In this document: piece by piece, positions 10,601 to 19,806 of the stretch | Numbering within the stretch: position 1 is the first letter of the stretch | How the letters are laid out: the number at the start of each line of letters is the position of its first letter | NCBI GenBank assembly: GCA_015698045.1 | Contig: BLAL01000012.1 | Coordinates: 1,488,001-1,552,000 of the forward strand | Source of the DNA: Rhizophagus clarus | Taxonomy: Eukaryota; Glomeromycota; Glomeromycetes; Glomerales; Glomeraceae | Length of the DNA: 64,000 nucleotides | Reading direction: 5' to 3' | Notes under the pieces: model-generated | The model's database searches: none | What the model was told of the DNA's origin: nothing | What the model saw: only the letters and a program-made list of their open reading frames with translations | Program-made: the position numbers and the translations under genes

Positions 10601-12207
10601 ATTTAAACTAACTAATTTCTTTGTTTAAAAAATTATTTGGTAATTTATTTTAGATTGTAAGTTATATGTTATTTATTTAGTTCTATATTACATATTTATA
10701 TAATATTTACATTTAACTAATTTCTTTATTTACTTAAGATTCTTGTAAGTTACCATGATGCTCATATAATATTTATTTATAGTTTAATTAACCAAATTTA
10801 ATTTTTATTTAAAACTGATTTAGTTAGTAAGTTATAATATAGACTATATTATAAATATATTTATACAAAAATAAAATTCATATTTATTAAATTTATTATA
10901 TTTCTGATTAAATTAAATTTTAGGGTAAGTTACCATAATATTACTTTAATTTCAAACTTTATTATAAATTTTAATATGTTTCAATTATTTAAATTATATG
11001 TAGATTTGGAAAAAGTGAAAATGCAATTTTAGATAAATTTATTGAAGAAAAAGGATTAAAATGGATTCCTTATAACCAATTTAAAAATGTTGAATATCTT
11101 GATAAAGGAGGATTTGGTATTATATACAAGGCCATTTGGTTAGAAGGCACTAATGAAGAGAAGGAAGTAGCATTTAAATGTCTCAATAATTTTAATGAAA
11201 GTAATTTGAGTGAAAATTTAGATAATGTTGATAATGTTTTAAATGAGGTATAATAATATAATATTATTTATTTTTAATTTTTATTATAAAACAATATTTA
11301 TACTAATATATATCCAATTTCAAATTTTTTATAGTGGAATTGTCACGAAAAATTTTTAGACTCGATTAGAATTATTGATTTATATGGATTTACAAAAAAT
11401 CCAGATACCTCAAATTATATAATAGTAATGGATTATGCAAATAAAGGCAATTTAAGAGGAAATCTAGCAAAAATAATTGAAAATAATTGGAATCAAAGAT
11501 TATTTATGTTATATGAAATTATTTCTGGCCTTAGTGAAATACATGAAAAAAATCTTCTTCATTGTGATTTTCATGATGGCAATATTTTGAATCATAAGGA
11601 TGAAAAGCATGAAAGAAAAGATGATGATAATAAAGCAGATTATAAAATTTATATTAGTGATTTAGGATTATGCCAGCCTGTAAAATCATCTTTGAAAAAA
11701 TATGATATTTGTGGTGTTATTCTATTTATGGCACCTGAAGTTTTGAGAGGAGATTCATATACTTCAGCTAGTGATATATATAGTTTTTCCATGATTATGT
11801 GGGAATTTACATCTGGAGTTCCTCCATTTATTGATAGAGCGCATGATTTTCAACTTAGTTTAAGTATTTGCAAGGGTGAACGTCCTGAAATTATTGAAAA
11901 TACTCCACAATGTTATATAGATTTGATGAAAAAATGTTGGAATGAGGACCCGTTAAAAAGGCCATCCACATTAGAAGTGGTAAATGTTATTAAAAATTGG
12001 ATTTGCCGTCCTTTTTATAATAAAATTAATGAAGAATTACAAAGCAATATTATGGAATTTATAAATGCACCAATTGGAAATAATAATCTTTTTGTTAAAC
12101 CACATCCACAAGCATGCTATACAAGTCGCCTACTTGATTTTACTAGTAAAGAATTAAGTGTATGTTTGGATTGTTCAATTAATGACATAAAGTCATCAGA
12201 TATGTAA
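7612..12207 (+). CDS. Protein kinase with extreme micro-exon 5' end
   Basis: Predicted 37-exon gene, 421 aa. Exon 1 is 7612-7633 (MARSNNK plus one base), exon 2 is 7715-7741, then 33 micro-exons (listed under the array), then exon 36 (11004-11247) and exon 37 (11335-12207), split by an ordinary intron 11248-11334. Spliced length is 1266 nt, an exact multiple of three, with no stop before 12205. The kinase domain starts about residue 79: glycine loop LDKGGFGIIYKA (82-93), VAFK lysine 108, catalytic HCDFHDGN (Asp 209), metal-binding DLG (Asp 240), APE (264-266), then DIYSFSMIMWEFTSG and CWNEDPLKRPS. The tail HPQACYTSRLLDFTSKEL is, from memory, typical of the expanded Glomeromycotina kinase family. 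HCD in place of HRD is common there. The residues expected for activity are present. Without the array the long open frame begins only at internal Met 163 (11428), too short for a kinase. Confidence 0.85.
7634..11003 (+). repeat. Tandem array of 35 introns separated by 1-6 nt micro-exons
   Basis: Thirty-five consecutive introns of 71-112 nt. Exons 3-35, by first base: CAC 7813, TTG 7928, ATG 8027, ATT 8133, GGT 8214, TTG 8301, GGA 8390, ATC 8491, GAA 8599, GGA 8701, TTG 8800, CTG 8904, ATT 8983, ATT 9076, ATT 9190, GGA 9291, CGA 9373, GAA 9475, ATT 9560, GGA 9671, GGA 9785, TTG 9883, CGG 9983, CGA 10071, TTG 10169, ATT 10255, GGA 10348, GAA 10439, GGA 10546, ATT 10654, ATTCTT 10739, TTA 10824, G 10924. 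Each is preceded by AG and followed by GT, nearly always GTAAGT; exceptions include GTAGGTT after 7930 and 9477 and GTAAACT after 8493. Most units from 8301 to 10738 carry AAACTAACTAATTTCTTT, a good branch-site match, 30-45 nt before the acceptor. Exon 2 leaves phase 1, so nearly every codon of residues 17-50 is split after its first base. The encoded segment is rich in Trp and Arg (Trp 21, 32, 36, 43; for example NWRIAAIDWRRN). Units outside 8301-10738 have diverged most. Confidence 0.85.
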
Positions 12208-12326
12208 TATACTGCAAATAAAAAAAGTAATTTTGAAGATTAATATAAAACTTAGTATTTATCTATCTATTTAATTATTTAGATAATAAATAAATGAAAA
12301 TTAATTTTGCTAATTACATTTTTTAG

Positions 12327-12396
12327 AATTATTTAAATACTAAGGTTAGAGTAGTAAAATATTTTACAAGTTTCTTAGTTTGCAATTTAAATAATT
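12327..12396. repeat. 70-bp foldback, copy 1
   Basis: Starts AATTATTTAAATACTAAGG and ends CTTAG..AATTTAAATAATT, which are inverted copies of each other around a core of GTTAGAGTAGT and TATTTTACAA. A second copy lies at 12456-12524. Confidence 0.6.
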
Positions 12397-12455
12397 TCAT
12401 TTTTTTAACTTATTGAGCATTAAACATGCATATCTTCTTTTTTTATTTTACTTAA

Positions 12456-12524
12456 AATTATTTAAACACTAAGGTTAGAGTAGTGAATATTTTACAAATT
12501 TCTTAGTTTGTAATTTAAATAATT
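12456..12524. repeat. 69-bp foldback, copy 2
   Basis: Same foldback as 12327-12396, with a few substitutions (for example CACTAAGG for TACTAAGG and AATATTTTAC for AAATATTTTAC). Either a tandem duplication or two insertions of a tiny non-autonomous element. Confidence 0.6.
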
Positions 12525-12906
12525 CTTTTATTCTGTAACTTATCAAATATTCAATATATCGTATTATTAAATTTGATTATTTAAAATTACAATATATATA
12601 AGATATATATTAAATTAAAAAGCCTGGTATTACTTAATAAACAATAAAAAATTAATTGAACATAATCTCAATCTCAATAACTATGAAAGTAGGGACAAAA
12701 CGCATGACGAATATCAGATTTGATGCCACTTTAAATGCTTTAGACATGGTCGAATTTTAGACATGGAAATCCAAAATCAGGTGTGTCTAATCAGTCGGAA
12801 TAGTAAATCATTACCAGTACGTGAACATTTGATGTACTACAATGTGATATTTATATTAAGTTTAGCATTTATTCGAAAAATATACCAACTGCATTAAGCA
12901 ATATTA

Positions 12907-13326
12907 GGGTTGGGTTCAGTCCAGTCCAAAAGACCGGTCTTTCTGCCAAGACCGGACCAGACCGGTCAAAAGACCGGTCCTTAAGTTTTTTTAATTTTTT
13001 ATTTACAATATGCCGTTGATTGATCAGCAAAGCAATTTCGCACTAAGTTCAACATTAATTTATTATTTATTGCCTTGTTATAGTTTAAAAGTCAATGAAA
13101 ATTGATGTCGATCATGTAACACAAATAGTTACATACGCGAAAAAGATTTTATTTTCTTTTTTTAAGCATTATTAATGAGTCAATGTGATATTGATATTAA
13201 AAATACAAAACATGATCAATAAAATATAATTCATTATCATTTTATGGAATGAAAATTTTATATAATCGGTCCTCAGTCCGGAATCCGAACCGGTCCTCAA
13301 ATCGTGAAGACCGTAAAGACCGGTTC
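12907..13326. mobile_element. 420-bp element with iterated GACCGGTC and 12-bp target duplication
   Basis: Flanked by TAAGCAATATTA at 12895-12906 and again at 13327-13338. The left end has several GACCGGTC/AAGACCGG strings; the right end has CGGTCC, ACCGGTCC and AAGACCGGTT. The middle is plain AT-rich sequence without a long frame. The flanking duplication supports a mobile origin; the superfamily is unknown. Confidence 0.6.
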
Positions 13327-13338
13327 TAAGCAATATTA

Positions 13339-14099
13339 TATTATTTGTAGTTAAACGCAATATTTATAATAAATTTTAAGAAAATTAGTAAAATAATATT
13401 AATTATTTAAACGGATATAGTATGTTATACAAGAATTTTTTAACATGACAATAAATACAAGAGTTAAAAAGCCAAAGCAGAATTTATTGAAAAGAAAATA
13501 AGTATAGAATATTTACTTTATCAATATACATAGTAAATCATTTACATGTCACCGTTTTTTTAAATGATGTGAACACTTCTCTACTAAATCGTTGAAGCAC
13601 ACAAAAGGAAAACCTTGTGTGTTAGAGACAAATAGATATTACGATCTTTAAGAATTATTATATTACACTTGATGAGAGAGTTGATTAAATAAAAATATGC
13701 TTTTTGTCTTTATTTCATATTTTATATTATTAATTTTAAATAACAGACATATTTTATTCTCTCAGATGTACTAACTCAAATATTTTATATGATACAATTA
13801 AATAATTTAACATTGAAATATTTTTGTTTAATTTTTCCAACAATTTTAAATTCTTCAATATATAAATTGAATTAATAAAAAGAATATTTATTTATTCTTT
13901 ATCAGGATAAAACAGAAAAATACAAATTTATTTTAATAATGTTTGTTAGTAATGATATATATTGTAATTTATAAACTGAAAAATTTAACAAAATGTATTC
14001 TTTTTAAAGTTGCACTTACTGAACATATTATTACATGAACAATATTTGTTAATAGGAATAAGTGTATATAACATGCAATAAACTGACAATGCACTAATT
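13339..14099. other. Intergenic, nothing recognised
   Basis: AT-rich spacer downstream of the minus-strand F-box gene, presumably holding its 3' untranslated region near 14000-14099. No repeat or RNA gene seen. Confidence 0.4.
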
Positions 14100-15557
14100 T
14101 TAATTAAATTCATCATCATAACCTCTAATTTTAAAATTCTTTATAACACCTAAATCAATATACTTTTTAATTACTTTTATATTTTTTTCATTTTTATCTA
14201 AGCTCATTTTACAATAATCATTCGTAACAATCACCAAAGAAAGTGACCTTCGTGGTACGTAATTAGCCAAGCTTACAATCAAAGCTTCTAATTCTTTTGG
14301 TAACAATTTTTCTGGTTGTGTACAAAAGTAGTGACGCAAAATTATTTCAGAAATATTTTCATGTGAATACTTAACAACTTCACTCAGTGCTTCCTTCTCG
14401 CTCAATAATTTACCCCCACAAAAAATTTCAATACTTTTTAAGTATTTACAATTTTTAAGAATTAATTCTAACATTTCCAATTCATTACTTTTAAATCCGC
14501 CAGAAAATTTTCTAAGATTGGTACAAAACTTAGAAATGACTGAATTTAATGAATTATTGTTATAACTTGAATTTTCAAATGAGATATATAATTCATTTAA
14601 ATTTTTTCCGTTATTTTCTAAGAATCTTGCTAATGATTCATTATCTGGACGTGAATAACGAAATTTTAAAATTTTTAATTGCGAAAAGCTCGCATAAGAT
14701 AATTTTTCAAAATTGACATAATCTTCTTTATCTTCTAATGATAATCTAAGTTCTTGTAAATTTGAGAATTTAGCAATAAATGATAATGACACATAATTAT
14801 GTTCATAAAGATTTAATTTAATCAAGGTATTCGAAAGTTTCGTTACTAAAGAAGAATAATCTAACAATCTACTATCGCTACGTTGTGACAAAATAAAATG
14901 CTTTAAATTTTTCTGAACAAAAATTAAATCTGCTAATCTATTCGAAATACAACATCTGCCTACTATATGTAATGTTGAGATGTTATGACATATTTGTGAT
15001 AGTTGATAAAAAATTTCAGATGAAATATCCGAATGACAATATAATACTGAGAGATTTTTCAAACAATCTTTTGCTTTAGGATAAAGGATAAAAATTGGTG
15101 CTTTCATACCTTTATATATGAATAAATCCAACCCCTTTAAGGAACTGATCTGATTCATGAACATTTTACATATTTCTTGTACCACTATATTTGTATTATC
15201 TTCAAGAATTTGTGGTGAAATAGTTTGTTCATTGCTTAAAAGTGTCTCAATCTTACGTTGAACACGGTTAACTGAAAAAAGTTTACAAAATGAAGCATAA
15301 TTGAAAGTCGGAAATTTTGTAGTTGGGGTTACAATAGTAATTCCATTCTTAGATAAAATTTCTTTTGATTCATTTGGAAGGCAAAAAACTAAGGTTTTAA
15401 AATTTGAAATATTATAATTATAACCATTTCTCCAAAATATTCTCACTGAAATTTCGCACCAAAGATGATTGACTAATACACATGAATGTAAAGTATATCT
15501 GTCATCATCTAAATTTTCTAAGATATTGTCCAAGCAATCAGCAGGAAGTTGAAGCAT
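14100..15557 (-). CDS. F-box/LRR protein, clade B, 485 aa
   Basis: Intact single-exon frame. The F-box is at residues 1-45 (LQLPADCLDNILENLDDDRY, then LVNHLWCEISVRIFWRN). The rest is leucine-rich repeats, with LRR-like strands such as FSNLQELRLSLED and FSQLKILKFRYSRP, and a conserved C-terminal block (LLSEKEALSEVVKYSHENIS) ending in IDLGVIKNFKIRGYDDEFN. Start chosen at 15557 because it matches the family start, although the second residue is Leu where most have Ser. The promoter module sits 130-175 bp upstream. From about residue 280 to the end it is closest to the gene at 52616, 37 kb away on the other strand. Likely an SCF substrate adaptor; substrate unknown. Confidence 0.9.
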   Translation of the reverse strand: MLQLPADCLDNILENLDDDRYTLHSCVLVNHLWCEISVRIFWRNGYNYNISNFKTLVFCLPNESKEILSKNGITIVTPTTKFPTFNYASFCKLFSVNRVQRKIETLLSNEQTISPQILEDNTNIVVQEICKMFMNQISSLKGLDLFIYKGMKAPIFILYPKAKDCLKNLSVLYCHSDISSEIFYQLSQICHNISTLHIVGRCCISNRLADLIFVQKNLKHFILSQRSDSRLLDYSSLVTKLSNTLIKLNLYEHNYVSLSFIAKFSNLQELRLSLEDKEDYVNFEKLSYASFSQLKILKFRYSRPDNESLARFLENNGKNLNELYISFENSSYNNNSLNSVISKFCTNLRKFSGGFKSNELEMLELILKNCKYLKSIEIFCGGKLLSEKEALSEVVKYSHENISEIILRHYFCTQPEKLLPKELEALIVSLANYVPRRSLSLVIVTNDYCKMSLDKNEKNIKVIKKYIDLGVIKNFKIRGYDDEFN

Positions 15558-15690
15558 TATTTTTAAATATTGACAAAGAAGTGTTTAAAATTTTTTTTTT
15601 TTTTAGTTTTTATTTATTTATTAAGAAATATAGTTACACAGAAATACAAAACGAAAACCATAAGAAAAGAAATGGAGTGTTTAAATTTTT

Positions 15691-15730
15691 TGTATAGGTT
15701 GTGTTACAAACATAAAGGTCATGTGGTCTT
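15691..15730 (-). promoter_or_regulatory. Clade B F-box promoter module (gene 14100-15557)
   Basis: On the minus strand: AAGACCACATGACC (15730-15717), then ATGTTTGTAACACAACC and TATACA. It lies ahead of the intact F-box gene in the same order and spacing as in the other clade B copies. Confidence 0.7.
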
Positions 15731-15799
15731 ATTTAGTTTAGTACACGCAGACTTACCGAACCTAGTAGTTACATATCAGATCATAAGCCACGTGATTGT

Positions 15800-16602
15800 A
15801 GTATTTCGATATTCTTGAATATTGAAATTTCAAAATTTTTAACTGTGGAAAACTGACATGTGATAATTTTCCAAATCAATAAAGTCTTTAGTAAGTTTGA
15901 ATGATAATTCGAGTCCTTGCAAATTTGAGAATTTAGTGATAAATAACAATGATATAAAATTAAGATGACAAAATAAAATAATTTAAAGTTTTTCTGAACA
16001 GAAATTAAATCTGCTAATCCATTCGAAATACCATCTGCATATAATATATGCAATAGTAAGATATTATGACAGATTTGTGATAGTTGATAAATTTCGGACG
16101 AAATATTTGAGCTACAACGTAATTCTGAGAGGTTTTTTAAGCAATCTTTTGCTTCAGGACAAAGGGTGAGAATTGACATACTGTAATATTACATTAAGTC
16201 TAACCTCTTTAAAGAACTGATTTGGTTAATGAACATTTTATATATTTTCTGTGTCATTATATTTGCATCATCGCAATATCTGGACTGACATATTGAATGT
16301 TTATTAATATTGGTACGAACATGGTCAGCCGATAGAATTTTACAAAATGAAGCATAATTGAAAATTGGAATTTTTGTGGTTAAAGGTAAGAAGTGATTCC
16401 ATTCTCAGATAAAAATTTCTTTGACTCATTTGGAAGACAAGAAATTAAAATATTATAAGCCCGATACTCATACTTCTTATTGTTTCTCCATAAAATTCTC
16501 ATTGAAATCTCACACCAAAGACGATTATTTAATTAAAATAGATTTGTCATCTTCCAGGTATTCAATAATATCATTTAAACAATCAATAGTAAGTTGTGAC
16601 AT
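15800..16602 (-). pseudogene. F-box/LRR pseudogene, clade B
   Basis: Begins MSQLTIDCLNDIIEYLEDDK at 16602 and continues, in several frames, through regions matching the paralogues: RLWCEISMRILWRN near 16520-16480, FNYASFCKIL near 16340, KAKDCLKNLSELRC analogue (PEAKDCLKNLSELRC) at 16165-16110, and NGLADLISVQKN at 16025-15990. It fades after an ILKFQYSR-like string near 15810, so the last third is missing. Several frameshifts and an early stop mark it as old. It sits tail to head with the intact gene at 15557, so a tandem duplication is the likely origin. Confidence 0.8.
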
Positions 16603-18202
16603 TAATTGACGAATTTTTTTTGATCGTATTACGGCCCCTGAATGTGATGATTGGAACCTCATCGTGATAATTGATGTGATATCTACTATGTTTACTAGTA
16701 TCAAAATGGCCAAAGTGTACATGGTTACACTTATGTTACTTAGAGAAATTATTCCCAAAGTTTACGAAATAGTTATCTTAATGTGATATCTTCGTATTCA
16801 GGGGCAAATAAGAAGGTCATGTGGTCTAACTGCCATCGGACGCAGACTTACCAAACGTAGTAACAGAATCAGTCAGATCACCTGAACAAGTTAGACCCAT
16901 GATGTCAACATCCAAATCTGGGAAAAAATCACCTGAGTCACCGATCAACAATTATGAACTTAAATCCTACAAAATTCTTAGACAGGGCACCAATCGTAAT
17001 ACGTTAATAGAGTATTTCGCATAACTTATATTTTAGTTTGATTGTTTATCCCATATTTTACATGAAAGTGAAGTATAATTAAATTGATATTACATAATAG
17101 TAACGCTACTAAATGAAGTTATATGAAGTATGATAGAATCACCCTTTACGTACGAAAGACAATTCCAGGTTTTATATTTTCGAAGGTAGGCTGGGTGAGA
17201 TATTTTAACCATGTGATCAGTTATACTACCCATAAAGTCGTAGGCAAGGCCGATTGCTTTAAGGTTAAGGGCTTTCTGAAGATTTTAGTTTTACAATTTA
17301 TTGTATCTTTCATGTCTAAGGTGTTTTACTTGTTTATTTGTACTAAAATAAAATAAAACTAAAATAGTTACTATCAGATCAAAAGGATAGTTACAATAGT
17401 TTTTATGTTTATCAATTCTTATTAAAAATTCTAATATAAAAATTAAACTTGTAAAAACACTTTAATTGTTATTTTATTATTTATTAACATTTTGTTAAAA
17501 TTAGTATATAATGCAATTTTTGGCTTTGTATACTGTATAGAACCTTAACTAGAATTTACTTAAAACTTTTATTATAAATTTCATAAAATTATATTCCTTA
17601 TAATATAAATATGATAATGAAAATAAAGAATTATATAAAAAAAAAAATGTTTATATAAGATTATAAAATATCATAGTGCAGTAAAATTGTAAGGACATTT
17701 ATTTATAATATAGAAATCGTTAGTTTGAGGATAAAGTTCTTAATCTTATCGAGAATTACATGAACTACCAAAACTTTTGGTCCATTTAATGATCGAGTCT
17801 GTAAATATTATTTTTGAACTGGAGAGTAAGAGAAAAGATTAGTTTCACTCGTAGTTAATTTTCAATTGATTTCTTATTGATTTTTGATGTGGATAAAATT
17901 AATCTGATCAATGTTTATATAGACAAATAGATATTATAAACTTAAAGGATTGACATAAAACACTGACAATATTAAGAAAAAATTAAATAAAACAAATATA
18001 TAACTTTGGCATTTATTTAATTCCACAAATATTTTTACAATGTAATGCACCATCTTCCTGAATTCATTCTTATTTTATATTCTATGTTTTGTAAATAAAC
18101 ATTTATGATAATTCATCATCATTTGAAGAATCTAGTGTATATCTTACTATTAACTTATTAATTTATTTTTCTAATAATTATAAAGTTGATAACAAAATAT
18201 TA

Positions 18203-18293
18203 GATATGAATAATGTATTAACATCAATGTTATATATCATCGATTATTATTATGTGGTTTTTAAATAATTAAATTATTAACATTATTCATATC
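18203..18293. repeat. 91-bp foldback
   Basis: Starts GATATGAATAATGT and ends ACATTATTCATATC, perfect 14-bp inverted ends around an AT-rich core. It may be a very small non-autonomous element or a hairpin. Confidence 0.5.
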
Positions 18294-18368
18294 CAACTTA
18301 AAAAAGACTGGATATGTACTCATAAATGTTGATAAGTATGAATCATTATTTCATACTAGATAAAGATT

Positions 18369-18560
18369 ATTGGATCCGTTCGTTTGAACGGAATCAACGG
18401 ATATTAATAATTTTTGTAGATATGACCCATAGTTTTAAATGGTTTAACAGGTAGTCATTAAGCTAATGAACATCTATCTATAATGACAATTTATTTTCGT
18501 AATGTTGTAGTAATTGACCTAGAATAATATCCGACGGATATCTGGATAACGGATATCCAA
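18369..18560. repeat. Patch with iterated GGATAT/CCGTT palindromes
   Basis: Contains TTGGATCCGTTCGTTTGAACG, AACGGATATTA, ATATCCGACGGATATC and AACGGATATCC around an ordinary core. It has the same layout as the GACCGGTC element at 12907 (motif-rich ends, plain middle) but a different motif. Confidence 0.45.
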
Positions 18561-18606
18561 AATGTGATTTATGTATAGAGAATCTACCTTGTTCTTCGCG
18601 CTCGAT

Positions 18607-19616
18607 CCTAGATTTAAAGTTCTCTATAATACCTAGTTCAACGTACTTTTAATTATTTCCGTAAATTTTTTATTTTTATATAAACACTTTCCGTAATAAT
18701 CAATCGTAATAATCACCAAAGAAAGTAACCTTTGTAATAGATAATTGGTCCATCTTACAATGAACGTTCCTAATTCTTCCATCAGCAATTTTATTGATTG
18801 TGTATCGGGATAGTAATGATGCAATATTATTTCAGGAATATTCTCATGTGAATACATAACAACAGCATCAAGTGCTTCTTCCTTTTCGCTCTACAATCCA
18901 TTTCCGTGCCAAATTTCAATAATTTTTATGTATTTACAACTCTTAAGAACTACTTTTAACATTCTAATTGCATTATTATTAAATCTAGTAGAAAATTTTC
19001 TAATGTGAGCACAGAATTTAAGAATGACAGAATTTAATGAATCAAAGTATTCGGAAGTTTTTCTATTAAAAATGAAATATTTCTACTATAGAAACATTGT
19101 ACCAAAAGAAATTTTTTAAATTTTTTGAACAGAAATTTAATTTGCTAATCCATCCGAAATAATAAATGTGCGATAGTTGATAAAAAGTTTCAGATGAATG
19201 ACAACGTAATTCCGTGAGTTTTTTAAGCAAGCTTTTGCTCCATACTTACATCATATTCATCATATTCGTATAAGAGCAACTTCTTTATTAAAGAAGAAAT
19301 TTGATTTGTATTTTCGTAAAGTGTATTTATATTTTTGTAAATTGAAACATATTGTTTATTGTTTCTTAATCTTGTAATGAAATTATTTAATTGACAAAAT
19401 GAATGATAATCGAAAAATTGGAAATTTCGTTTATTGACTCGTTCGAAGAACGAGATTAAAGTACTATGTCTGATTCTCATATTTCTTACCACTACTTTAT
19501 AAATTCTTCCTACTGATTGTTTCAAATATTTAGCAGTTAGAAGAAGATAAATCTACATTATATTCATGTATATTGGTTAATCGTTTTTGGTACTAGATTT
19601 CAGTAAGTTGGGACAT
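18607..19616 (-). pseudogene. F-box/LRR pseudogene, clade B, with internal inversion
   Basis: The start MSQLT is at 19616 on the minus strand. The next family segment (EDKSTLYSCILVNRFW) is found on the plus strand at 19543-19590, so a segment of about 65 bp has been inverted. Minus-strand matches resume with FQFFDYHSFCQLN near 19420, QISSL near 19300, then RFLENNG-region losses, SHENIPEIILHHYYPDTQS at 18850-18790 and the C-terminal KYVELGIIENFK tail at 18650-18607. Several frameshifts and deletions shorten it to about two thirds. A promoter module and a tRNA-like gene lie upstream. Confidence 0.75.
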
Positions 19617-19664
19617 TATTTCTTAAATATTGATGATGATGATGTTTAAATTTAAAATATTATT

Positions 19665-19734
19665 GTCTCGAGTTGGATTTGAACCTGTGCCCTACGATCT
19701 TCAGTCGTATGCTCTACCGTCGAGGTCCTTGAGA
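19665..19734 (-). tRNA. tRNA-Phe (GAA)-like gene, possibly decayed
   Basis: On the minus strand the 5' acceptor TCTCAAG pairs with CTCGAGA near the 3' end with one mismatch. A D-arm GACCTCGACGGTAGAGC is followed by a five-pair anticodon stem TACGA/TCGTA with loop CTGAAGA, giving anticodon GAA. The B-box GGTTCAAATCC is canonical, but the T-stem around it pairs poorly (only the two G-C pairs next to the loop), and the pol III T-run downstream is weak. It is either a divergent functional gene or a recent pseudo-tRNA. It lies between the promoter module and the ATG of the F-box pseudogene. Confidence 0.55.
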
Positions 19735-19775
19735 CTTTTTCTTAAATGAAACAAAATAATCATTTTCTTTGTAAG

Positions 19776-19806
19776 TGTCGATTGTGTTACAAACAACGAG
19801 GTCTGG
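19776..19806 (-). promoter_or_regulatory. Clade B promoter module (pseudogene 18607-19616)
   Basis: Minus strand: AGACCTCG, then TTTGTAACACAATCGACA, a good match to the module of the intact genes, now separated from its start codon by the tRNA-like insertion. Confidence 0.6.

Larger units (their letters stand above)
12208..12906. other. Kinase 3' flank with two small foldbacks
   Basis: Spacer after the kinase. It contains two copies of a ~70-bp foldback (entered separately) and the left copy of a 12-bp duplication (TAAGCAATATTA, 12895-12906) that flanks the next element. No gene seen. Confidence 0.5.
16603..18606. other. Intergenic with promoter relic, foldback and CGGATAT patch
   Basis: An AGACCACATGACC copy is at 16826-16814 (minus), ahead of the pseudogene. 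A ~90-bp foldback spans 18203-18293 and a palindrome patch 18369-18560 (both listed). An open frame at 17123-17356 has no coding support. The rest is AT-rich sequence. Confidence 0.5.

Noticed and set aside
8200-10760. Plain non-coding minisatellite or centromere-like AT satellite
   Set aside because: The spacing AG-NNN-GTAAGT is kept in every unit despite drift elsewhere, and the sum of exon lengths exactly links the upstream ATG to the kinase frame, which a random satellite would not do.
11428-12207. Kinase starting at ATG 11428
   Set aside because: The glycine loop and the VAFK lysine lie upstream in 11004-11247 and splice in frame to 11335, so this ATG is internal.
17123-17356. 77-aa frame on the plus strand
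   Set aside because: No homology recognised, no promoter, no splice context; composition typical of chance frames.
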